From: an uncultured Pseudomonadota bacterium
Lineage (GTDB): Bacteria > Myxococcota_A > UBA796 > CAJQPC01
Direction of reading: 5' to 3'
Assembly (NCBI GenBank): GCA_913060515.1
Contig: CAJXRZ010000023.1
Coordinates: 1 to 64,000 of the forward strand
Length of the DNA stretch: 64,000 nucleotides
The notes below the pieces were generated by a model. The model was not told where the DNA came from. It worked only from the letters and a program-made list of their open reading frames with translations, and did not search any database. The position numbers were made by a program, and so were the translations under genes. Numbering within the stretch: position 1 is the stretch's first letter; every line of letters begins with the position of its first letter. Positions 1 through 5,434 of this stretch are shown piece after piece.

Positions 1-300
1 GCACCAGACGGACTCGACGAGTCCCTCTTCCTGACACCCGGAGCGGAGCCTTGGGGCGGACTGCCCAAGAAGAGGTCGTTGGTTTGGGCCAACAAGGAGT
101 GGCGAGCGGGTGACCCGAGAATCATGCGTGGTGGAGAGCACCAGACGGACTCGACGAGTCCCTCTTCCTGACACCCGGAGCGGAGCCTTGGGCCAAGAAG
201 AGGTCGTTGGTTTGGGCCGACATGGAGTGGCGAGCGGGTGACCCGAGAATCATGCGTGTTGGAGAGCACCAGACGGACTCGAAGAGTCCCTCTTCCTGAC
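1..300. repeat. Tandem direct repeat, about 2.3 copies of 128-137 bp, carrying a decayed spondin-like coding fragment
   Basis: Three direct copies begin with the same GCACCAGACGGACTCGA: 1-137, 138-265 and a truncated copy from 266 to about 300. Copy 2 lacks 9 bases (GCGGACTGC) present in copy 1; otherwise the two are nearly identical. Read on the minus strand, copy 1 encodes AQTNDLFLGSPPQG, exactly the peptide found in the spondin-domain lipoprotein at 24577-25644. Copy 2 encodes AQTNDLFLAQG because of the in-frame 9-base loss. No start, signal peptide or complete domain is present, so I read this as a tandemly amplified remnant of a spondin gene that may continue outside the window. Confidence 0.75.
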
Positions 301-470
301 AAAGGTCCGCCTCAAGCCACAAACCCCCGGGGAGGGCCGCCAGTCGCAAGCTCGTCTCCCGGAGCGGAGCGCGTGGCCCTTCGGGCTGCGCCGACGATTT
401 CGAAACGCAGCGCACCGCGCAAGGCTTCGAAGAGTCGGTGCAGGTCGGCGTAGCTGACCCACCCTAGGAA

Positions 471-504
471 GGGGGGGACCCGCAGGGCGGGGGGGAAACC
501 TGGG
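471..504 (+). other. Potential G-quadruplex motif
   Basis: Four G-runs of at least three (471-477, 485-487, 489-495, 502-504) are separated by loops of 7, 1 and 6 bases, which fits the usual G3+N1-7 rule. A fifth run follows at 516-521. Only the sequence pattern supports this. Confidence 0.45.
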
Positions 505-550
505 TTTCCCATCGCGGGGGGTGCAGTGTTGCCGGCAGGCAACCTCGCAA

Positions 551-570
551 GGGGGGCTGCGAAGCCCCCC
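551..570. terminator. Strong GC hairpin, possible terminator for the minus-strand gene at 770-2236
   Basis: GGGGGGCT (551-558) pairs perfectly with AGCCCCCC (563-570) around a GCGA tetraloop. Read on the minus strand it lies about 200 bases past the stop of the ligase-like gene and is followed only by TTG, so it is not a classical U-tract terminator. Confidence 0.4.
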
Positions 571-692
571 TCCAGGGAAACAGCCAGACGCTCCTCCCCG
601 CCACTCCCGTGCGCGTCGGCACCCGCCCGGACCAGCTGGAGCTTGTCTTCGGACCCCGGGCACTCCCATATTCGTGAGGCCAAACAAGGTTC

Positions 693-766
693 CCTGCGCG
701 TTGTCCTGCGGAAACGCGCCACACCTCGAGGCCCAAGGGCCTGCGCGTTGTCCTGCGGAAACGCGC
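693..766. repeat. Two direct copies of a 27-bp hairpin element
   Basis: CCTGCGCGTTGTCCTGCGGA followed by AACGCGC occurs at 693-719 and again at 740-766, with a 20-base spacer. Each copy folds: GCGCGTT pairs with AACGCGC and TCC with GGA around a TGC loop, with one bulged G. The second copy ends only a few bases from the stop codon of the minus-strand gene at 770. It resembles a REP-type element or a doubled terminator hairpin. Confidence 0.55.
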
Positions 767-769
767 TCC

Positions 770-2236
770 CTATACCGGCTCCGTGACCTCGGGCTTGGCT
801 GCTTCCATACGCTTCCTCAGCCGAGACTTTGGCTTGCGCGTGGACAGCACATCGTTGAGGTTCCACTCCGGAATCTCCACCCCCCGGCCCATCATCAGAC
901 ACAAGGCCGTGAACATCGCCAGGAACTCCCAGAAGGGCTTCTCGGCGTACTCAAACTCCACGAAGGTCCAGGCAAAGTAGCCGACCATCGCCGTGGGCAT
1001 TGCCCAGACAAAGGGCTCGGCGGCGGTGCCCTTGGCGGTGACCCACGCGACTCTGGCCATGCTGAAAATACGCTGGATGATCCAGCCAAACAGACCCAGC
1101 CCGATGATGCCAAAGTGGGCCAGGAGCTGCCAGAACACCCCATGGGGGTAGTTGTACTGGGTCGAGGCCACTTGGAAGTTGTAGCTGGGCAGCAGAGTCT
1201 TGTAGCCCCCCGCTCCAATGCCCACGCCCCAGGTGTCCACGAACATGTCCCAGCAGGCCTGCCAGTTCCAGGGTCGGTAGTCCTGCTGGATCTCCAGACC
1301 GCCGGCTCCGATGCGCTTCAGCGGTCCCTGCAGGCCGCCAATGTCCAGCAGCACGGCCACACCCAAGAGCAAGGTCGCTGGCAGCACGAATCGGAAGGCG
1401 ATGCGGCGGATCTTGGGGTTGGCCAAGGCCATCAGGCCACCGCCGATCAAGGTGGCAAAAGCACCACCGCGTGAGCCACTGGTCAGCATGCTGGCTGCGA
1501 CGAAGAGCCCCCCGGCGCCGGCCAACCAGCGCAGCCTCTTGGTGGGCTCGGACATTGCCATCGCTGCGGCCATGGGCACGCCGAAGAACAGGGTCATCGC
1601 GAACCAGTTGGGCTGCTGTCCCAGTCCGGTGGAGCGGTTTCCACCTGCCGCGGCCTGGAAGGACACGTCGCCGACCTCGATGCCCAGTGCGCCAGCAAAG
1701 ATGGTCAGCAGGCACACCAACACCGAGCCGCCCAGCCAGAACCAGGTCAGGCCTCGGAAGGTCTTCCAGTCGCGGGTGAAGGCCATCACCAAGGTGGCGT
1801 TGACGAAGATGGGGACCAGGGGCGTGAGATCGCCGATGCCATCGCCCACGTTGGGGCTCCAGAGCAGGGAGACCGCGCCGAAGGTGCCAAAGAGCAGCAG
1901 GGGCCACTTCCAGGGCCACTCCTGCCAGAGCTGCACCTTCTGGGACATCGCGCGCTGGGCGAGCACCAGCAGACAGGGCACCGCGATGAGCTCGAAGAGG
2001 CCCAGACCGGTGCCGCCTACCCGCACGATGGTCAGGGCGTTCGTATCGATGATGCGGCTGGCCACCAGCACCCCCACACCCCAAGTGGGGCGGGAGAGCA
2101 CCACCAGCACAGCGATCACCCCGAAGATCAGCCCCACCGGCAGGCGGGGGTCCACCAGCATCAGTCCCAGCAGCACCGCCTCGATGGCGAGCACAGCGGC
2201 CAAGGCCCAGGGGCGCTCGCGGAGGGTGGCGATCAT
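770..2236 (-). CDS. O-antigen ligase family (WaaL/Wzy-like) polytopic membrane protein
   Basis: The 488-residue protein is built almost entirely of hydrophobic helices from residue 11 to about 450, as expected for the O-antigen ligase/polymerase superfamily that joins or polymerises lipid-linked glycans at the periplasmic face of the inner membrane. Supporting motifs are SGSRGG (253-258), the Arg-containing motif of the family, GVGIGAGGY (337-345), and PHGVFWQLLAHFG (364-376), which matches the conserved His loop followed by a membrane helix. Length is typical. It is monocistronic here, divergent from the DUF1905 gene, and no glycan cluster adjoins it. Sequence alone does not separate ligase from Wzy polymerase. 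Confidence 0.75.
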   Translation of the reverse strand: MIATLRERPWALAAVLAIEAVLLGLMLVDPRLPVGLIFGVIAVLVVLSRPTWGVGVLVASRIIDTNALTIVRVGGTGLGLFELIAVPCLLVLAQRAMSQKVQLWQEWPWKWPLLLFGTFGAVSLLWSPNVGDGIGDLTPLVPIFVNATLVMAFTRDWKTFRGLTWFWLGGSVLVCLLTIFAGALGIEVGDVSFQAAAGGNRSTGLGQQPNWFAMTLFFGVPMAAAMAMSEPTKRLRWLAGAGGLFVAASMLTSGSRGGAFATLIGGGLMALANPKIRRIAFRFVLPATLLLGVAVLLDIGGLQGPLKRIGAGGLEIQQDYRPWNWQACWDMFVDTWGVGIGAGGYKTLLPSYNFQVASTQYNYPHGVFWQLLAHFGIIGLGLFGWIIQRIFSMARVAWVTAKGTAAEPFVWAMPTAMVGYFAWTFVEFEYAEKPFWEFLAMFTALCLMMGRGVEIPEWNLNDVLSTRKPKSRLRKRMEAAKPEVTEPV

Positions 2237-2257
2237 GGGGGTAGGCTAACCTGCGAG

Positions 2258-2263
2258 AGGAGG
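2258..2263 (+). promoter_or_regulatory. Shine-Dalgarno sequence deciding the start of the DUF1905 gene
   Basis: AGGAGG at 2258-2263 is directly against the GTG at 2264 but 6 bases from the GTG at 2270, which favours 2270 as the true start. Confidence 0.55.
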
Positions 2264-2269
2264 GTGCTT

Positions 2270-2539
2270 GTGGACCTTGGCGAGTCTTTCGATGCGGAGC
2301 TGATTCAGCCGGACAGCGGCAAGGGCGCCTGGACCTTTGTGCGCGTGCCAGAGGAGATTGCTCCGCGGGCATCCAAGGCCTGGGGAATGGTGCCGGTGTT
2401 GGCCACTGTGAACGGTCGGGAGTGGCCGACCAGCATCTGGTGGGACAAGAAGTGGGGGCCCCTGTTGCCGGTGCCGAAGAAGGTGCGGAAGGGCTTGCTT
2501 GTCGGGGATGTGGTGGAGGTGCGGGTGGTGGCGCGCTAG
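2270..2539 (+). CDS. DUF1905 domain protein
   Basis: The protein has about 89 residues and the pattern of the DUF1905 family: an aromatic/acidic N-terminus, W-x-F-V-x-V-P (WTFVRVPEEI), a G-x-V-P-V-x-A-T-V-N-G strand, then LLPVPKKVRKG and GDVVEVRV at the C-terminus. DUF1905 is a small all-beta domain whose biochemical role is not established. GTG at 2270 is preferred over the in-frame GTG at 2264 because of spacing from the AGGAGG. The gene is divergent from the ligase-like gene and is followed by an unrelated coiled-coil gene after about 85 bases. Confidence 0.7.
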   Translation: MDLGESFDAELIQPDSGKGAWTFVRVPEEIAPRASKAWGMVPVLATVNGREWPTSIWWDKKWGPLLPVPKKVRKGLLVGDVVEVRVVAR

Positions 2540-2623
2540 GGTTGGCGCCCGAGTCTCGCCTTGGGACTTTGCGCCTCTGGCTGGGGGTCTTAGGCGAGCA
2601 CGCTTTTGGATGGAGTGGGAACG

Positions 2624-3043
2624 ATGGGTGTCTTCAGCTGGCTCTCAGATCTCTGGGGCAAACTCAATACGCCCCTGTTCCGGAGTGCCGAGCGCGAGAA
2701 GCTCAGCGCCAAGTACGCCTCTGCCGTGGAGCGGCGCGAGCAGGCCTTCGAGAAGCTGAAGCAGTCGGTTCAGAACCTGGTGGAGATGCGGGACAAGGCG
2801 GCTGCTGATCTCAGCGCGAAGGAAGCCGAGCTCAGAGAGGTCGTGGAGCACCTTGGGCAAGACCGGGTCGAGCTGGCGGTCGCTCGTCGGCGAGATGAGC
2901 TGAAGACGGAGATTGCGCAGCTCTCGGTGGACCTGGAAGCGTTGACCGCGCATACCGAGGCGGGCGAGCTGAACCTGGAGGGCTACCGGGAGCAGGTCAG
3001 GAAGCTGGAAGAGGAGCAGCGGCTTCTCTTGCCGAAGTGGTGA
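2624..3043 (+). CDS. Coiled-coil protein, weakly PspA-like
   Basis: The 139-residue protein starts MGVFSWLSDLWGKLN, a short amphipathic segment, and is then Glu/Lys/Ala-rich helix with heptad character to the end, where a second helical stretch finishes LLLPKW. PspA/IM30 proteins have a similar amphipathic N-terminus and long coiled coil, but this one is much shorter than the usual 220 residues and lacks convincing family motifs, so I name only the coiled coil. ATG 2624 is preferred over the upstream TTG 2606 because GGAG (2612-2615) lies 8 bases before it. Confidence 0.6.
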   Translation: MGVFSWLSDLWGKLNTPLFRSAEREKLSAKYASAVERREQAFEKLKQSVQNLVEMRDKAAADLSAKEAELREVVEHLGQDRVELAVARRRDELKTEIAQLSVDLEALTAHTEAGELNLEGYREQVRKLEEEQRLLLPKW

Positions 3044-3095
3044 GAGCAACCAAAGTGAGCGAATCGATGAAAGGTGTTTGGGGAGTGTGGGGGCC

Positions 3096-3476
3096 ATGTT
3101 GAGTAAGGACTACGGCTTCTTCGTCGCCACCGTTCCAGACCACCCGGCCCGGCCAGTGGTTCATGTTTGGGCGAATGACGAGTCGGAGGCTCGTTCCGAG
3201 TTCTTGAGAATCTATGGTTGGGAAGTCGTTGAAGTTCGCCGGCGTCGCGACGGAGAGACCAGTACTACTGGAGACGGCTTCGCCTACCGAGAGTTCAGGG
3301 CCCGGGTGTGGGAGGGTGAGGGGCGGCCCCCAATCGGAACAATGCCAGGAGGTCGATTTGTCCGATGTATGGCTTGGTCCTATGACGAGGCGCGGGAGAG
3401 TTTTGAACGGGACTATGGACATTTGGGTGTGGTCTATGAGCTCTACAATGTGGCCGATTCCCGGACTCGGCGTTGA
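3096..3476 (+). CDS. Hypothetical protein
   Basis: An open frame of about 127 residues beginning MLSKDYGFFVATVPDHP. It has mixed charged and aromatic composition, no signal peptide and no membrane segment; I do not recognise the family. The segments VVHVWANDESEARSEF and RCMAWSYDEARESF are similar in form (strand, then D/E-x-A-R helix), so it may contain two copies of a small alpha/beta repeat. ATG 3096 follows a G-rich stretch. Codon choice is less GC-biased than in the genes before 3050, and it opens a lower-GC tract reaching to about 5750. Confidence 0.5.
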   Translation: MLSKDYGFFVATVPDHPARPVVHVWANDESEARSEFLRIYGWEVVEVRRRRDGETSTTGDGFAYREFRARVWEGEGRPPIGTMPGGRFVRCMAWSYDEARESFERDYGHLGVVYELYNVADSRTRR

Positions 3477-3863
3477 CTGCTGAGTAGTCTTCAGAGCCCA
3501 GCTTGAAGCCGACTACGCGCTGACCGTCTAGATGGGCGAAGGCCAATCCAAGAACTCGGCGAGCCCTTCGAGGGCTTTCGGATTCAGGGGATTTGCAGCG
3601 TGAGCGCTTGAATCTGGTTCCCGGTGCCGGGACACAATACCCCATGGTCTTTCGGAGCTATTGGCCTTGCCCCGTCATGGCCCTGTGTTCCGGGCAGGAA
3701 TGGACCACCAGCAGTTGAGACAGATCCTGCGGTCGTCTTGCCGGTGCCGCAGTACGAGCGCACAAGGCTCGCTGCCGGTGTTGTGGTGCAGGGTCGGTGG
3801 ATGGTTCGTTAGTACGACTCCGGCTTGACATGACTCAGGTCTTGCTCCATCGTTCAAGGGAAT
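3477..3863 (+). other. Intergenic stretch without a recognisable gene
   Basis: This 387-base gap holds a small stem-loop (3562-3576). The short open frames in it have unconvincing composition and no ribosome binding site. The base composition matches the lower-GC tract around it. Confidence 0.4.
3562..3578 (+). terminator. Stem-loop, weak terminator candidate
   Basis: AGCCCT (3562-3567) pairs with AGGGCT (3571-3576) around TCG. Only two further T residues follow, so termination would be weak. It lies 85 bases past the stop of the hypothetical gene ending at 3476. Confidence 0.35.
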
Positions 3864-4778
3864 TTGGGGGCACCTGTGTTCTGGGTAGTTTTGGTTGCTT
3901 GTAGCGGTCCGGAGACTGACGACAGCGGGGCGTTGGATCCGAATCAATTTGTACAGCTGCACGCTGCGTGGGGTGGGTACGGAAAAGCCGAGATTTGGTG
4001 CGCCGAGAAGGCGGATCACTCAATGAGCTGCTTTGGTGCCGAAAAGTGGATTCAGGAGGGTCCTGGCGACCGCCTCTGGTCTGACATTGACCCGGGTTGT
4101 GGTTGTGGGCTAGACCTAGGCGGGGATCCGGCTTGCTGGATTGACAATCCGGCAGTGAACCAGCTCCCACCGGGACCCTACGCTGAGTTGGCTTGCTCCG
4201 TCGACTGGGCTTGGGCCATTCGAGCCGACGATGGAGAGTTTGTCGTTCAGGTTTTGGACAAGCCTGACCAGATCAACATGGAAGTTGGTGCCCGCGTTCG
4301 TGATGTCCTTCAGCATGAGCTTCGATATGGGGACCCCTACTGCTTCTTGACGTACGAGGAGGGACAGGTCATTTGCGACGATCCCAGGTATCCGGACACA
4401 GAGTTCGTGCTGCCCGAGGGAGAGTTCGAAACTCTACAAGAGGTCGCCGGTATGGGCTGTGCATTCCGCGCTGACGGCACTGCTGAGTGCTTCAGAATCC
4501 AGGGCGGTAGTTTTCCAGGTGAGGTGCCCGCTTGGCCAGCGTTGAAGGAGGCCAGCGATGGAATGGGATTGACCCTTGATGGGGAGCTCATCGAGCTTTT
4601 GCCTGGAGAATGGTCGGAACAGTACAGCCTTGAACTTGGTGGGTTGTATGTGAGCCACGTCTCCGTCTGGGGTGGAAGGCAGTACGAAATGGGGATTCCG
4701 CTTGAAGACCCCTACATGGTGGATTGCAGGCCAGATGCGATTGAAGAAATGGATGTAGTTCCGCCCGGTTGGGAGTAG
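3864..4778 (+). CDS. Putative lipoprotein with degenerate RCC1-like repeats
   Basis: The N-terminus, with hydrophobic stretch VFWVVLVACSG, is a very short lipoprotein signal with the lipid-accepting Cys at residue 13 if translation starts at TTG 3864, or residue 9 from GTG 3876; both starts are possible. The mature part is Cys-rich and repeats units of the form 'C-A-x-R/K-A-D-G-x-x-x-C-F', for example WCAEKADHSMSCFG and GCAFRADGTAECF, which resembles RCC1/alpha-tubulin-suppressor-like blades found in many secreted myxobacterial proteins. The repeats are degenerate, so the assignment is tentative. It sits in the lower-GC tract. Confidence 0.6.
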   Translation: MGAPVFWVVLVACSGPETDDSGALDPNQFVQLHAAWGGYGKAEIWCAEKADHSMSCFGAEKWIQEGPGDRLWSDIDPGCGCGLDLGGDPACWIDNPAVNQLPPGPYAELACSVDWAWAIRADDGEFVVQVLDKPDQINMEVGARVRDVLQHELRYGDPYCFLTYEEGQVICDDPRYPDTEFVLPEGEFETLQEVAGMGCAFRADGTAECFRIQGGSFPGEVPAWPALKEASDGMGLTLDGELIELLPGEWSEQYSLELGGLYVSHVSVWGGRQYEMGIPLEDPYMVDCRPDAIEEMDVVPPGWE

Positions 4779-4898
4779 AATTTTTTTGGGCCGAAGCAGG
4801 TTATCGTTGAAGAAACAGGTATTCTTGGTCGGGCGCTTGAACGAGGCGGTTTCTCCTCGCGTCCTAACGGCACCATGTATTGGGAGGGTTCGCTCTAG
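4779..4898 (+). other. In-frame open tail after the RCC1-like gene, possible remnant or missed small gene
   Basis: Directly after the TAG of the RCC1-like gene the same frame stays open for 39 more codons and ends in TAG (4896-4898) overlapping the GTG start of the next gene by one base. The translation includes VIVEETGILGRAL and GGFSSRPNGTMYWEG, which look protein-like. The only ATG (4874) is too near the end to be useful. It may be a decayed gene, a former longer C-terminus of the upstream protein, or chance. Confidence 0.25.
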
Positions 4899-5293
4899 TG
4901 ACTTACGTTCAGAAGCAAGTCGACAGGCTGGTTCTTAGGACCAACCCGCGTACCGGCGGGACGGCGGTTCCGCATTGTAGCGTACCCGCAGACGACTACG
5001 GTTGCGACTGGATTTCGCTTGCAGGTGATGCGATCGTCATGGTTCGAGCTGGCCAGTCGCTTGAAATGTGTGTTTGGATTTGTCAGGCTGGATTGGTTTT
5101 TGGTGGGGACGGAGTTCGCTTTCTGAGCTACGCGGACGTAGAGGGAGTGGTTGTTTCCGCGAAGGCAGCATTGCCGAGCGTAGTGGTGGAATCTTCTAAG
5201 TCGGTAGTTGAGTTTGGTTTTCCTGATGGGGGGGCTGGCTCTTTCGGAAGGTTTGTGAGACATGCTGCTGCCAGGGCGAAGTCAGGTGGCTGA
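4898..5293 (+). CDS. Hypothetical protein
   Basis: About 131 residues from GTG 4898, chosen because GGGAGGG lies about 9 bases upstream. The sequence is beta-rich, with hydrophobic strands such as AIVMVRAG and GLVFGGDGVRFLSYADVEGVVV. The phrase 'G-V-R-F-L-S-Y-A-D-V-E-G-V' is reminiscent of the strand pattern of bacterial PH-like (YcxB/bPH) domains, but this is weak. No signal peptide is evident. The start overlaps the TAG of the upstream open tail, and the 3' end overlaps the small frame at 5262-5432. Confidence 0.5.
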   Translation: MTYVQKQVDRLVLRTNPRTGGTAVPHCSVPADDYGCDWISLAGDAIVMVRAGQSLEMCVWICQAGLVFGGDGVRFLSYADVEGVVVSAKAALPSVVVESSKSVVEFGFPDGGAGSFGRFVRHAAARAKSGG

Positions 5294-5432
5294 GAATCGC
5301 TTCTCAGAGCAGGATATCAATCCTCACCTCGAGGTTTGGTGCCTTAGAGAGCAAGAAGAAATTCTTGTGTTCTGTGGAGATAGGCAACAGCTCCCCAGCT
5401 ATCTTGTCGTGCGCCTTGACTGTGCCGTTTAG
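5262..5432 (+). CDS. Possible small protein, 48-56 residues
   Basis: The frame runs from ATG 5262 (or GTG 5286, which overlaps the stop of the preceding gene) to TAG 5430-5432, whose last base is the first base of the GTG immediately preceding the next gene's ATG. The translation has normal protein composition, for example HLEVWCLREQEEILVFCG and LPSYLVVRLDCAV, with three Cys. The tight packing (overlap at both ends) is like that of the true operons in this window. I do not recognise it. Confidence 0.4.
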   Translation: MLLPGRSQVAENRFSEQDINPHLEVWCLREQEEILVFCGDRQQLPSYLVVRLDCAV

Positions 5433-5434
5433 TG

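Larger units (their letters stand above)
301..769. other. Non-coding stretch rich in G-runs and hairpins
   Basis: No credible gene is seen here. Open frames on both strands are low-complexity Pro/Arg/Gly translations without a family match. The stretch holds a G-run cluster (471-504), a strong GC hairpin (551-570) and two copies of a 27-base hairpin element (693-719 and 740-766). It lies just 3' of the minus-strand O-antigen-ligase-like gene, so the hairpins may act in mRNA termination or stabilisation there. Confidence 0.5.

Noticed and set aside
122-687. Short minus-strand frames in the left end repeats
   Set aside because: They include the spondin-like peptide but no signal, start context or full domain; treated as remnant, not a gene.
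5290-5307. Perfect 7-bp hairpin CTGAGAA-TCGC-TTCTCAG as a terminator
   Set aside because: No T-run follows and it lies inside the small frame 5262-5432, so it may be chance.
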